64,000 bases of DNA from Gleimia sp. 6138-11-ORH1 (GCF_024814355.1 NZ_JANUXV010000005.1:1-64000); one strand, 5' to 3'; counted from the stretch's first letter, positions 1-8,685 are shown. Notes: generated from the letters alone by a model not told the origin. Made by a program: numbers and translations.

Positions 1-1130
1 TCTTATTGTGGCCATCGAAGTCCGGAGCAACTTCACTGATGGTACATACGGTTCCGTGTGGAATACCGTTGATAACTTCCTGCGCATTATTTGCTAAGGT
101 CACCGTCTTATCACGGAAACCATCCGCGTCACAGGTGTAGTTAATGGTGAAAGTATCGTTAGCAAACGCTGCACCCGCAGGAACTTCTAGCACCTTCTTG
201 ATAGCCAGGGAACCTGGGTTACGGGTGTAGGTGTTTGTTACCGTCACCTGATGGTCTTGACCCTCTACTACGGTGATCTTTGGCTGGTCGATTACTGGAT
301 CTGCCAAAGAGTAACCGGGTACTTCAATTGCAGCTTTATTTTCGCTGATGGTACAGATGTCACCTTCAGGGATGCCAGTAACGGTCTGTGGCTGTCCGTG
401 CTTTAACATCAGTGTCTGATCGTCATGCAGTAAACAGCTAACGGTAACTGGGAACTCTTTAGCGTCGCGTTCAGCATCAGTTTCAAACCCATTAGCAATC
501 TTAGTTACTTGAATATTGCCAACTTTTTGTTTGTAAACGTTATGCATTGCAACTTCTGCAACCGGGGTGCCGGCAGCGAGGGTTACTTGAACTGGTTGAG
601 AAGCTAGGTTATAGCCGGGAACCTGTGCTACGGCCATATCTTCGGTAACAGTACAGTTGCTACCAACTGGAAGCACTTTAGAAGTCCATTTTCCACCCAG
701 GGTTACTTGACCCTTTTCGGTGAACTTATCTGCGCCACTGGTGCACTCCAAAGTGAAGGGGAATGCTTTACCTAAGATTTCGCCTTCATTAATACCCTCA
801 ACGGTCTTAGTTACAGAAACTTGAGCACCTGGAGTGTAAACGTTGGTGAAATCAGCTACTGGATTTGCATCGGTCATGTCCAAAGCGATTGGAGAAGGGA
901 CAGATACCAGAGCGTATCCGGGAATAACTGTCTTTTCTGCTTCTTCGCTGATGACACATCGGTCGCTTGCTGGTACGTGAGCGTCGACGAGGTGTGCTAC
1001 CCCATCTGCCATTACCTGTACTCGTCCGGTAGTTCCGCTGTCACAAACGTACTTGAAGAAGAAAGGTTGGTTAGCTCCGCCGGCAGGAATACCTTCGACA
1101 ACCTTCTTAATGGAGAATTGCTTGGTGGTG
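1..1130 (-). repeat. Four tandem DUF5979-type domain repeats in the adhesin
   Basis: Protein-level tandem repeats begin near 1130, 835, 545 and 228 (minus strand), starting FSIKKVVEG, VSVTKTVEG, IQVTKIANG and LAIKKVLEV. Each has paired cysteines and the complete ones end in TNxYT-like strands. The DNA copies are diverged, so these are old duplications and not a recent expansion. The fourth copy is cut by the window edge. Confidence 0.75.
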
Positions 1131-2662
1131 AAAATAGCGCGGTTTGTTAGAGTAACGTTTTCGTCTGCCTGATTCTTAATCACCAAAGTGTTAGCCACTT
1201 TGTTTTCAACCTTGAATTCTGGTGTTTGCCATTCCAAGCCGTTGATAGCTGGAAGGGCAGTAACATCTTCTTCCAAAGTAACGGTAGTTCCAACTGGCAG
1301 TAGCGCGATTACAGGATCTGTTTCGCCGGGAAGCTGCCCTTTGGGGTAGCCTTTCTTCCCTGGGCTTAGCTCAAGCACTACTGAGCCACCCATTTTGTCA
1401 GCGTCCAAGGTACCTGGGTAACGGTACGGTCCCCCGTTAGTTTGATAATCATCTGCGGTTTTATTATCTGGGAAACGGTACTTAGCGATTACTCGGTAAG
1501 TGGTGTCATTAGGAACTAGTCCGGAAGCATTTCCGCCCAGGCTCTTCATTACGTTAAACAAACCGTAGTTTTGTACCATCTCGATATCGATAGCAAAGGA
1601 TTCTGCGAAGGAACGAGAATTTTCAGAGCTCAGATCCATTCCTTCTACCTTGACGCTATTTGAGTATTCGTACCCTGGTTGCGCTGGTAGGTCGGTAATA
1701 TTTGCTGGCAAATACAGCTGGTAGTTTACGCCGGATTCGAAAGCTCCGGAGATGGTTACCTTTGCGTAGGTAGCTGGCGCATTCTTCTCAACTTCCAAAG
1801 ACCAACCAGGAGTTTCTACTGGTCGATTCTTGTCGATTTGGGAAAGAACTACGGTTGAGCCGTCAATCTTTTTCACAGCCAGTGAGGCTTCTACCCCTTC
1901 ACCTGAGCTTCTGAACTTTTGCTTCGGCCCTACGGAATCTTCCAGCACGATAGTTGCTGGATTCCCGTCAGTTGGAATTGGCTGGAGTCCTTGTTCTACG
2001 CGAACTTTATTCAACTCATCAATTGAGAAACCAATGTACCAGTTACCTGCAGTTGATTTCTCACTCATACCAGTAGAGAATTTAACGAATTTTGTAGGGG
2101 TAAAAGGTGGTTTTGGTGGCGCTACGATCCCTCCGCCACCTGGAAGCGTAACTGGTAATACAGTTCCGTTGAAGTTCATGTCTACATGATCAGCGTCAGT
2201 TTCTTTATCGGCATTGATGTGCATCTTGCCTTTACCGAATACGCCCTCTGGATGCAGAGCTAATACACTTTCAATTTCATCATTAAAGGTGCAGACGAAA
2301 TCATCAGCTCCGGTAACACAGGTACCCACTACCTTACCTGAGACTTTTAGAGGAAAGCTGACTCCTGGAACACGAGTGCTGAAGTGTTCCCCAAAGTTAA
2401 CGGAAAATGAATCTCCTGATTTAATGTCTACGCCTCGGGCATCCCATTCAAAAGACAATAGCCCGGTCTCGTTTAATGGGATGGGTCCTTCAAGGACTTT
2501 ACCACTTGGGTCAAAACGTACTAGCCCGGAAGGTTTAACTTTAATTCCCGGGTTTGGAGCAGCATGACTTGGGGTGAGGCCAACAAATCCTACTACACCC
2601 CCTAAAATGAGTGTGATTACAGCAAAAACAGCTAGTAATCTGTTTTTATTTCCCAATGACAT
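1..2662 (-). CDS. Large DUF5979-repeat surface adhesin (C-terminus outside window)
   Basis: I read this frame from the ATG at 2662, which has an AAAGGAAG ribosome site 5 nt upstream; it stays open to the window edge (887 residues seen). Residues 1 to about 34 are a signal peptide (MSLGNKNR, a hydrophobic stretch, then SHA-A). Residues about 36 to 330 look like two adhesin-type Ig-like domains separated by a GGGG/proline linker. A third region with VTLEED follows, and from residue about 511 on come four tandem repeats of 95 to 103 residues of the form KKV-EG ... C ... GT/SxC.VSE ... PGY ... TN.YT, the DUF5979 pattern. Such domains form stalks of sortase-anchored adhesins in Actinomycetaceae; the conserved Lys, Glu and Asn suggest intramolecular isopeptide bonds (inference). 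An LPXTG anchor would lie outside the window. A class E sortase is encoded at 57291. Target unknown. Confidence 0.85.
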   Translation of the reverse strand, partial: MSLGNKNRLLAVFAVITLILGGVVGFVGLTPSHAAPNPGIKVKPSGLVRFDPSGKVLEGPIPLNETGLLSFEWDARGVDIKSGDSFSVNFGEHFSTRVPGVSFPLKVSGKVVGTCVTGADDFVCTFNDEIESVLALHPEGVFGKGKMHINADKETDADHVDMNFNGTVLPVTLPGGGGIVAPPKPPFTPTKFVKFSTGMSEKSTAGNWYIGFSIDELNKVRVEQGLQPIPTDGNPATIVLEDSVGPKQKFRSSGEGVEASLAVKKIDGSTVVLSQIDKNRPVETPGWSLEVEKNAPATYAKVTISGAFESGVNYQLYLPANITDLPAQPGYEYSNSVKVEGMDLSSENSRSFAESFAIDIEMVQNYGLFNVMKSLGGNASGLVPNDTTYRVIAKYRFPDNKTADDYQTNGGPYRYPGTLDADKMGGSVVLELSPGKKGYPKGQLPGETDPVIALLPVGTTVTLEEDVTALPAINGLEWQTPEFKVENKVANTLVIKNQADENVTLTNRAIFTTKQFSIKKVVEGIPAGGANQPFFFKYVCDSGTTGRVQVMADGVAHLVDAHVPASDRCVISEEAEKTVIPGYALVSVPSPIALDMTDANPVADFTNVYTPGAQVSVTKTVEGINEGEILGKAFPFTLECTSGADKFTEKGQVTLGGKWTSKVLPVGSNCTVTEDMAVAQVPGYNLASQPVQVTLAAGTPVAEVAMHNVYKQKVGNIQVTKIANGFETDAERDAKEFPVTVSCLLHDDQTLMLKHGQPQTVTGIPEGDICTISENKAAIEVPGYSLADPVIDQPKITVVEGQDHQVTVTNTYTRNPGSLAIKKVLEVPAGAAFANDTFTINYTCDADGFRDKTVTLANNAQEVINGIPHGTVCTISEVAPDFDGHNK

Positions 2663-3119
2663 GTACTTCCTTTCGTAAATAACATGTTTTTCATGCCATG
2701 CTCGCCATTTAAGGTTTACTATCTGCCTAATATGAAGGGGCTCAAATTCAACTTACTTGATTAAATATGGGGAGATTATATTTTAAATAAACTGATTCCT
2801 TTTTAGACACAATACAAATCCATTATATTTGTAGATACAGTTATCGTAAATAGATGGGACTAACATTCCTATAGCATTCACGGCCTCACCGATTTTCTTA
2901 AGAAAATCAGTTTCCCATAAAAAACCATGCTTATATCTTTAAATACGTTTATTTAACTTACTAAAAGATTCAAATTTTTTACTTTTTTGCAAAATAACCG
3001 CTCTATTAAGCGGATTATGAATTGCCCCACTTATGGTAGATTCTATATTTTCACCAAACCAACATTGCAGGTGCGGCTAGAAAAACCCAACCTGGGTAAC
3101 TGTTTACGCATATGCTAAA
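2663..3119. other. AT-rich gap upstream of the adhesin, with an 18-bp palindrome
   Basis: No gene seen. This A+T-rich stretch must carry the adhesin promoter, which I could not place with confidence. A perfect 18-bp palindrome, GATTTTCTTAAGAAAATC, lies at 2891-2908, about 230 bp upstream of the adhesin start; it could be an operator or simply a small hairpin. Confidence 0.5.
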
Positions 3120-3146
3120 CCCCGCCGGTGGGTCTCACCGACGGGG
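3120..3146 (-). terminator. Terminator downstream of tRNA-Arg
   Basis: An 11-bp GC-rich stem (ccccgccggtg / caccgacgggg, one G-T pair) with a 5-nt loop is followed on the minus strand by TTTAG. It lies just 3' of the tRNA-Arg gene. Confidence 0.75.
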
Positions 3147-3153
3147 TCTGCTG

Positions 3154-3226
3154 CGCGCTCGAAGGGACTCGAACCCCCAACCTTCTGATCCGTAGTCAGA
3201 TGCTCTATCCATTGAGCTACGAGCGC
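3154..3226 (-). tRNA. tRNA-Arg (anticodon ACG)
   Basis: On the minus strand the acceptor arm is GCGCTCG/CGAGCGC, with a D-arm, anticodon stem TCTGA/TCAGA, loop CTACGGA (anticodon ACG) and the GGTTCGAGTCC T-arm. Length 73 nt; CCA is not encoded. Confidence 0.95.
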
Positions 3227-3340
3227 ATTGTCATCAACTGACTATATTAGTCTAATACCGTTAGCGCGAAAACACAAAATCAATTCACTGTATCGCTGAA
3301 CACACTTACTGGCGCCCTCGAAAAGTATTCGACCGAAACC

Positions 3341-4225
3341 TCACGCAGCCAACCGGTGCAATGCCCGCTGCCCCTTAAACCGTGTCCACTGTTTAGTTGC
3401 CACGAAAACAACTAAAAATACCAGCCCATCAACAACTGACATCATTGCTGAGGTCGCCAAGTCAAACTCAAGAGCGATCCAAAACCCAACTAAAGCCGTA
3501 ACCACAGCAATTCCCAGACTCAGCATAATCATCTGCGGGAGGGTGCGCGCCAGCAAAAGTGCGGTAGCTGGAGGAACCACCATTAATGCCACCACCAGGA
3601 TCGCTCCGGCAGTATCGAAAGCAACCACCACGGTCATTGAAACTAACAGCATCAAACCATACTCTACTAAGCGAACAGGAAAGCCCATTGTACGAGCCAA
3701 AAGCGGATCAAAAGTAGCCAACTTCAAAATCCGGAAAGTAACTCCAATGTAAAGGCAGTTTAGAGCGAAAACTCCCAGCATTATCCACATGGTACGCGGA
3801 CCAAAATCTAAGGACCCCGCAATAATATGTTCCGGTTCCAGTGCCATTAAATTAATGTCACCCGTGAGCACCGTATCTTCACAAATGTGTACGCTCTGCA
3901 AAACTGTGGAAAGCAGGATAATCCCGATCGCCAACAGAACTGGGAAGATAAGTCCTTGGTTTGCGTCCCCCGCGATTAACCCAGTATTCCGTAGTTTTTC
4001 TGCACCAATTACCACCAGCATTCCCATGGCTGATGCTAAAACAATCATCAGTGGAGAATGTGTGCTGCCCGAAAGTAAGGCGCCAATCACGATTCCGGGA
4101 AGTACCGCGTGGCTCATTGCGTCAATTAGCATGGCTTGGTGACGTAACACCAGGAAAGTTCCTGGAAGTGCGCAAGTCAAAGAAGTAACTACTGCTAGCA
4201 GCGCCACAGAAAAAATAAACGACAT
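3341..4225 (-). CDS. Metal ABC transporter permease (second permease, MntD/TroD-like)
   Basis: A 294-residue polytopic membrane protein of the ABC-3 family (ZnuB/MntC/TroC/TroD) that forms part of the channel for Mn2+, Zn2+ or Fe2+ import. About eight hydrophobic segments span the protein; the family signature (HAVLPGIVIGALLSG, then DTAGAILVVALMVVPPATALLLAR) is clear. The ATG start has TAAGGAAG upstream. It is the last gene of a four-gene operon, 13 nt after the first permease. Two different permeases, as in tro/mntABCD systems, suggest a heterodimeric channel. Confidence 0.9.
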   Translation of the reverse strand: MSFIFSVALLAVVTSLTCALPGTFLVLRHQAMLIDAMSHAVLPGIVIGALLSGSTHSPLMIVLASAMGMLVVIGAEKLRNTGLIAGDANQGLIFPVLLAIGIILLSTVLQSVHICEDTVLTGDINLMALEPEHIIAGSLDFGPRTMWIMLGVFALNCLYIGVTFRILKLATFDPLLARTMGFPVRLVEYGLMLLVSMTVVVAFDTAGAILVVALMVVPPATALLLARTLPQMIMLSLGIAVVTALVGFWIALEFDLATSAMMSVVDGLVFLVVFVATKQWTRFKGQRALHRLAA

Positions 4226-4238
4226 GATACTTCCTTAC

Positions 4239-5276
4239 TTAGCGTCCCATAGTTTTTTGGTTACGAAACTCGGGCTGATTATTTAATGCCCGCGCATCTT
4301 CATAGGACAGTTCTCCGCGTACGATTGCTTCTAGTTCTTTCGCTTTTGCTCGTCTCATTACCAGACGGCGCAGCACGGAACGTTCGGGGGCAAAGGTTAA
4401 GGAAACTAGGAAAATCGTAAAGAGGATAATCACTACGATCGGGCCGGTGGGGACTCTTCCTAAGTTAGCGGAAAGGTAAGATCCTACGGCTCCTGAGAAA
4501 CCGCCAATTAGTGCTGAAAGCAGCACCATTGAGGAAAGCCGTTTAGTCCATTGTCTCGCTGCAGCGGCAGGCATAATTGCAAAAGCGATCATGAGGATTA
4601 GCCCAACGGCTTTCACGCCTATGACGATCGCGATGGTAACTGCGCCCATCATCAGTGGGTTGAGAATCCTTGGGTTGAATCCCATTTGGGTAGCGAGTAC
4701 GGGATCGAAGGTGAATACTTTAAACTCTTTCCAGAAGATGAGCATGATCAGCAGAGCCAAGCCACCGAAGAAACCAATGGTATAAAGGTCGGATTCCAGT
4801 AAGGTGGCGGCATTTCCGAACATATATTTGTCGATTCCGCCGCGCCCTTGTAAAGAAGAACGAGTGATTTGGCGCATTAGCACCATGCCGATTCCATAAA
4901 AGAGGGAGAGGCTGATTGCCATGGCAGCGTCGATACTGACGCGTGAGTCTTGAGTTACCCAGTTGGAAATCAGGACTGCAATTGTTGCTGAGATAACTGC
5001 GCCGATTGTGAGGACTAGCATGGAGCGGCCCTCAATATTTAGGATGCCAGCGGCAATAATGAATGCCAGCATGACTCCGGCGATTGCGCTGTGCCCAATT
5101 ACGTCTGAGATTAGGGATTGTTTCCGCAGGTAGAGGAAGCACCCCAGTGCGCCGGAAGTTAAACCGATTAGGGTGGTGCCGATTAGCATGGTGCGGAAAG
5201 TGTAGTTTGTGAGAAACTCGCTAAGGGAGATGGCACCGTCTAGGGTGACAATCCAGTTTAGGAAGAAGGCAGTCAC
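4239..5276 (-). CDS. Metal ABC transporter permease (first permease, MntC/TroC-like)
   Basis: A 345-residue ABC-3 family permease with the same fold as its downstream neighbour but with a charged cytoplasmic C-terminal tail (residues about 305-345, rich in R, K and E), typical of TroC/MntC. The signature GHSAIAGVMLAF and the segment GLILMIAFAIMPAAAARQW are visible. It starts at GTG (5276), directly after the ATPase stop codon (TAACGTGAC), so the two are translationally coupled. Confidence 0.9.
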   Translation of the reverse strand: MTAFFLNWIVTLDGAISLSEFLTNYTFRTMLIGTTLIGLTSGALGCFLYLRKQSLISDVIGHSAIAGVMLAFIIAAGILNIEGRSMLVLTIGAVISATIAVLISNWVTQDSRVSIDAAMAISLSLFYGIGMVLMRQITRSSLQGRGGIDKYMFGNAATLLESDLYTIGFFGGLALLIMLIFWKEFKVFTFDPVLATQMGFNPRILNPLMMGAVTIAIVIGVKAVGLILMIAFAIMPAAAARQWTKRLSSMVLLSALIGGFSGAVGSYLSANLGRVPTGPIVVIILFTIFLVSLTFAPERSVLRRLVMRRAKAKELEAIVRGELSYEDARALNNQPEFRNQKTMGR

Positions 5277-5277
5277 G

Positions 5278-6018
5278 TTATTCTCCCAGGTCGATTTGGT
5301 CGAATCCGTAGGCGCGGTGGATATTATTTGTGGTGAATGCTTCCGCGAGCGGGCCGCTGGAGATTACTTGCCCTTCTTTTAGTAGGGTTACGTAGGTGCA
5401 GAAGTCTTTTACGGTTGAAAGATCGTGGTGCACTATCAGGAGTGTTTTTCCGGCTTCTTTTAGTTTTCCGAGGGCGCCTACAATCGCTTTTTCGCTGGCT
5501 ACGTCTACTCCGGCAAAGGGTTCGTCCATGATGTAGAGGTCTGGGTCTTGTGCCAGGATTCGGGCCATGAAGGTGCGTTGTTTTTGTCCGCCGGAAAGTT
5601 GGCTGATCTGCCGGTCAGCTAAATCGGTGATTCCGACCGTTTCCATTGCTTTTTCAACCAGTTCTTTTTCTTTTTGTCCGCTTCGCTTTAGCCAGCCGAG
5701 TTTTCCGTAGGTTCCCATTGTGACTACGTCATAAACTGTGGTGGGAAAGTCCCAGTCTACGTCGGCGCTTTGGGGCATGTAGCCTACCTGTTTGCGTGCT
5801 TTGTTTAGGGTTGTGCCAAAAAACTTTGTTTCTCCGGCTAAGGGTGGTACTAAACCTAAGGTTGCTTTGATTAGGGTTGATTTTCCTGCTCCGTTTGCCC
5901 CTAGGATGGCCATTACTTCTCCGGCTGGAAGTTCAATATTTACGTCGTGTAGTACGATGCGGTCATGGTAGGCGGCCGTTAGTTTACTGACGGTTAAGGG
6001 CATTGCCGGAGTTTTCAT
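5278..6018 (-). CDS. Metal ABC transporter ATP-binding protein
   Basis: A 246-residue ABC ATPase that energises the importer. Walker A is GANGAGKST (about residues 40-48), signature LSGGQKQR, Walker B LYIMDEPFAGVD, switch His in IVHHDLS. The ATG start has GAGGAA upstream. It sits between the binding-protein gene and the two permeases, but a 107-nt gap with a strong stem-loop separates it from the binding-protein gene. Confidence 0.95.
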   Translation of the reverse strand: MKTPAMPLTVSKLTAAYHDRIVLHDVNIELPAGEVMAILGANGAGKSTLIKATLGLVPPLAGETKFFGTTLNKARKQVGYMPQSADVDWDFPTTVYDVVTMGTYGKLGWLKRSGQKEKELVEKAMETVGITDLADRQISQLSGGQKQRTFMARILAQDPDLYIMDEPFAGVDVASEKAIVGALGKLKEAGKTLLIVHHDLSTVKDFCTYVTLLKEGQVISSGPLAEAFTTNNIHRAYGFDQIDLGE

Positions 6019-6058
6019 TTGCTATTCCTCTGTTCGCAACTGCTTTGGGGCTTTAAGT

Positions 6059-6096
6059 GGTGATACTCCGCCTGCGTTCTGAGGTGGAGTATCACC
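6059..6096 (-). other. Intercistronic stem-loop between binding protein and ATPase genes
   Basis: A 15-bp stem (ggtgatactccgcct / aggtggagtatcacc, one G-T pair) with an 8-nt loop. On the coding (minus) strand no run of T follows, so it is unlikely to be a full terminator; such structures usually stabilise the upstream mRNA 3' end and raise binding-protein output. A weak T-tract follows on the plus strand. Confidence 0.6.
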
Positions 6097-6124
6097 GTTA
6101 CGTGTTTTTGTTTAATGCTTTAGT

Positions 6125-7093
6125 TTATTTTTTGGGGGTGAGGGCTTCTACAATCGCATTAACATTGTATTCAAACACTCCCAGGTAGGTGTCTACTGGA
6201 GCGGCTTCACCTAATGAATCTGCGTAGAGTTCTTTATCAGAGATTTCTACTTCCCAGCCCTTTGCTTTTACGGCTTCCTTGAGGTGCTTGATTGCCCCTG
6301 GGTTAGCCAGGTTGTCTTGGAAAATGACGGGGATTTTCTTTTCTGCGATTAGTTTAGCTAGTTCATCTAGGTCAGCTGCGGTAATTTGTGCTTCAGAAGA
6401 AACGAAGTCGGTGGCGTGGATTTCGATGTTGAATTCTTTACCCAGGTAGTTGAATGCGTCGTGTCCGGTGATCAGAACACGGTTTTCTGCTGGGATCTTA
6501 TCCAGTTCTGTTTTTGCCTTTGCCTTGATTTCGTCAATTTTTTGGTTGTATGCTTCAGCATTCTTTAGGTAGGTATCCGCATTTTCTTTATCAATTTCTG
6601 CGATCTTTTTCGCGGAGGCGGTAACTACGTACTTCCAGCTATCTGGGGAGTTCCATACGTGTGGGTCGTGACCTTCAACTACACCGTCTTCTTCCCAAGG
6701 AAGCAGATCTGCTTCTGGAATGGCTTCAGCGGCGGCTATCTGTTTGTCACCGAGTTTTTCTAGCTGCCCCATCATTTGGTGTTCCATGTCGTGGCTGGTC
6801 CACAGAACTACGTCTGCACTATTGAGCTTTTCGGTGTCTTGGGTGGTTAGTGGTTGGGTGTGTGGGTCTCCCCCTGGCCCAACTAGAACGATTACTTCTG
6901 CATCTGGTGCAATGTTGCGGGCTGCGTCACCTAGATATCCGGTGGTTGCCACGATGGTTAGTTTTTTGTCGGCTTTAGCGTCTTTTCCTGCTTCCGGGGT
7001 TTTTCCGGCGGTGGAGCAAGCTGCCATAGTGAAAGTTAAGGTTGCGATTAAGCCTGCTGCCAGGGTATGTTTCCATGTTTTTAGGGTACGCAT
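6125..7093 (-). CDS. Metal ABC transporter substrate-binding lipoprotein (TroA/ZnuA-like)
   Basis: A 322-residue cluster A-I solute-binding protein, the extracellular metal receptor of the importer. Residues 1-25 are a signal peptide ending in the lipobox TMAAC (Cys26). Predicted metal ligands are His78 (GGDPHTQ), His145 (DPHVWNSP), His211 (ITGHDAFNY) and Asp292 (YADSLGE). A third histidine, where manganese-specific PsaA has Glu, is the TroA/ZnuA pattern, so zinc or mixed Zn/Mn specificity is likely. First gene of the operon, downstream of a DtxR-type box, which argues for repression by Mn2+ or Fe2+; the true substrate stays open. Confidence 0.93.
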   Translation of the reverse strand: MRTLKTWKHTLAAGLIATLTFTMAACSTAGKTPEAGKDAKADKKLTIVATTGYLGDAARNIAPDAEVIVLVGPGGDPHTQPLTTQDTEKLNSADVVLWTSHDMEHQMMGQLEKLGDKQIAAAEAIPEADLLPWEEDGVVEGHDPHVWNSPDSWKYVVTASAKKIAEIDKENADTYLKNAEAYNQKIDEIKAKAKTELDKIPAENRVLITGHDAFNYLGKEFNIEIHATDFVSSEAQITAADLDELAKLIAEKKIPVIFQDNLANPGAIKHLKEAVKAKGWEVEISDKELYADSLGEAAPVDTYLGVFEYNVNAIVEALTPKK

Positions 7094-7140
7094 TAGTTTA
7101 GCTTTCTTTTAGAGCGAATAACTACACTCTAAAATCTTAG

Positions 7141-7159
7141 CTAGGATAGGCTTGCCTAA
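7141..7159. promoter_or_regulatory. DtxR/IdeR/MntR-type operator
   Basis: The minus strand reads TTAGGCAAGCCTATCCTAG, matching the 19-bp DtxR/IdeR consensus TWAGGTTAGSCTAACCTWA at about 15 positions. It lies 48-66 bp upstream of the binding-protein ATG, overlapping the likely -35 region with a TAAGAT -10 candidate just downstream. This predicts metal-dependent repression of the importer. Confidence 0.65.
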
Positions 7160-7307
7160 CTAGGTCTTTTGGCTTTTTTGTAGCTTTTCTATCTGACATT
7201 TGTTCACAAAGATATCCGCGCGGCTATTCAAAGAGGCGTATTTCTTTAATGCGCGCATATCTTAAAAAGGATTCCGCTCTTAACCAGACGCAGCTGTATA
7301 AAACGTA

Positions 7308-7344
7308 AAATCCCGAACCGCGTTTCACTTGCGATTCGGGATTT
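7308..7344 (-). terminator. Terminator downstream of tRNA-Ser(UGA)
   Basis: The stem aaatcccgaa / ttcgggattt with a partly paired inner loop is followed on the minus strand by TTTT. It is 6 nt past the 3' end of the tRNA gene. Confidence 0.8.
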
Positions 7345-7350
7345 ATTTGG

Positions 7351-7437
7351 CGGAGAGTAAGGGATTTGAACCCTTGGTGCCCGTAAAGACACAACGGTTT
7401 TCAAGACCGTCACATTCGGCCGCTCTGTCAACTCTCC
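7351..7437 (-). tRNA. tRNA-Ser (anticodon TGA)
   Basis: A class II tRNA of 87 nt: acceptor GGAGAGT/ACTCTCC, anticodon stem ACGGT/ACCGT with loop CTTGAAA (TGA), a long variable arm, and T-arm GGGTTCAAATCCC. CCA is not encoded. Confidence 0.95.
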
Positions 7438-7611
7438 AGGCTTATTGCTAAGCTCTCATATTCTATCGAAATTTGTTCTTGATGCCAAACTTAAAGGAAC
7501 CTTTCACTGATATTTCCGGAAGTAACTTCCCTATCTCAGTTGTTTTTTCCGTACCTTATGCGATTGTCTGTTTGGCATTTTCGTGAGTTTTCGGTACTCT
7601 ATAAAGGTACT

Positions 7612-7701
7612 GGAGATGTCGCATAGTGGCCTAGTGCGCCTCCCTGCTAAGGAGGTTGGGGTGTTCGCCCCTCGCGGGTTCAAATCCCGCCATCTCCGCC
7701 A
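7612..7701 (+). tRNA. tRNA-Ser (anticodon GCT)
   Basis: A class II tRNA: acceptor GGAGATG/CATCTCC, anticodon stem CCTCC/GGAGG with loop CTGCTAA (GCT), a long variable arm (gttggggtgttcgcccct), T-arm GGGTTCAAATCCC. The CCA end is encoded (7699-7701), unlike the other three tRNA genes here. It is divergent from tRNA-Ser(TGA). Confidence 0.95.
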
Positions 7702-7704
7702 GCA

Positions 7705-7736
7705 CCCCGATATTTCTTTGAAATATCGGGGTTTTT
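7705..7736 (+). terminator. Terminator after tRNA-Ser(GCU)
   Basis: A perfect 11-bp stem (ccccgatattt / aaatatcgggg) with a 5-nt loop followed by TTTTT. Confidence 0.92.
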
Positions 7737-8001
7737 CGTTCTACAGTGAATTTATAGTTTCTAGTCCCCTTGCTCTATTAAAGGGAAGGCGGGATCCCAT
7801 ATGACACTAGAATACTTTTAGTTAATAGTTCCCGTTTGAATGAGTTCTTTAATTGCTGGAATCGTTAGGCTCTTGCGGAAAAGATTGCGTTCTTGATATT
7901 TAAATAGAACTGTGCGAAGCAGGTGGGTAGATGAGAAAGCAATGAAAGTAAAGTTACTTATTACTTTCCATTTTCCAAACCAGTTTTACTGCAGCTCTCG
8001 C

Positions 8002-8637
8002 TCAAAACTCGCTTAAGTACTCGCCTAGTTGCCGGTTGTATTTTAGGAACGCTACGTAGAGGGCTTTTTTGTCTCTTGCTTTGAGGGCCTGCACTATTTC
8101 TTTATGTGCTTCGTAGTTGATTTGCGCCAGTTCTGCTTTTGGCAGGTGCCAGGTCATTAGGAATTCGGTTTGCTGGCAGGTTTCGATCAGGTACTGATTG
8201 CCGGTGGTTTCTCTGAGTAGCCGGTGGAATGTAAAGCAGTTTTCTAAAGCGCCCTCGGAATCTTGGTTCTCCAGGGCTTGCCGTGTTTTGGCCAGGTTTT
8301 CATCCAGTTTAGTTAAAGTTTCGTCGGTTAGGTTTTCATAGACTAGGCGGATTACCAGGGTGTCTAAAGCGGTGAGCACTTCATGATATTCGCAGTTTTC
8401 TTCCGCGTTTACTTCTACTACGCAAAGCCCCACTTCGGGCTTGTCGAAAGCCAGACCGTCTTTGCGGAGCATTAGTAGTGCTTCGCGAACGGGGACGCGG
8501 GATACTTCCAGCTCTTTCGCCAGGTTTCTTTCAATTAGTCGAGCTCCCGGCAGAATCTCTTTATTGCAGATCATTTGCTTCAGGCGATCGTAAACTACGC
8601 TGGCTAATGATGGTGGTCTCTCATTTAGGTTTGGCAT
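8002..8637 (-). CDS. GntR-family regulator (FadR/FCD type)
   Basis: A 211-residue transcription factor. The N-terminal winged helix-turn-helix (about residues 8-75: YDRLKQMICNKEILPGARLIERNLAKELEVSRVPVREALLMLRKDGL) is a clear GntR domain, and the helical C-terminal part (about 80-205) fits an FCD effector domain. The ATG start has AGGAGG upstream. It is 48 nt downstream of the PFL-activase gene in the same direction, so it probably belongs to the PFL operon and may control it or a linked carbon route; the ligand cannot be told from sequence. Confidence 0.88.
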   Translation of the reverse strand: MPNLNERPPSLASVVYDRLKQMICNKEILPGARLIERNLAKELEVSRVPVREALLMLRKDGLAFDKPEVGLCVVEVNAEENCEYHEVLTALDTLVIRLVYENLTDETLTKLDENLAKTRQALENQDSEGALENCFTFHRLLRETTGNQYLIETCQQTEFLMTWHLPKAELAQINYEAHKEIVQALKARDKKALYVAFLKYNRQLGEYLSEF

Positions 8638-8685
8638 AGTTCCTCCTAAATTTGGTTCCGATAAGATGCGTGCTGGGGATTAACT

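Noticed and set aside
821-2567. Several plus-strand frames over the adhesin
   Set aside because: They mirror the adhesin frame, which has signal peptide, ribosome site and domain repeats.
7246-7431. Open frame over tRNA-Ser(TGA)
   Set aside because: It runs through a complete tRNA gene and its terminator and has no ribosome site.
7822-7995. Open minus-strand stretch of about 57 codons ending ELIQTGTIN downstream of the GntR gene
   Set aside because: No start codon or ribosome site and no recognisable family; chance opening in AT-rich DNA, or at most a decayed remnant. The rest of 7737-8001 shows nothing.
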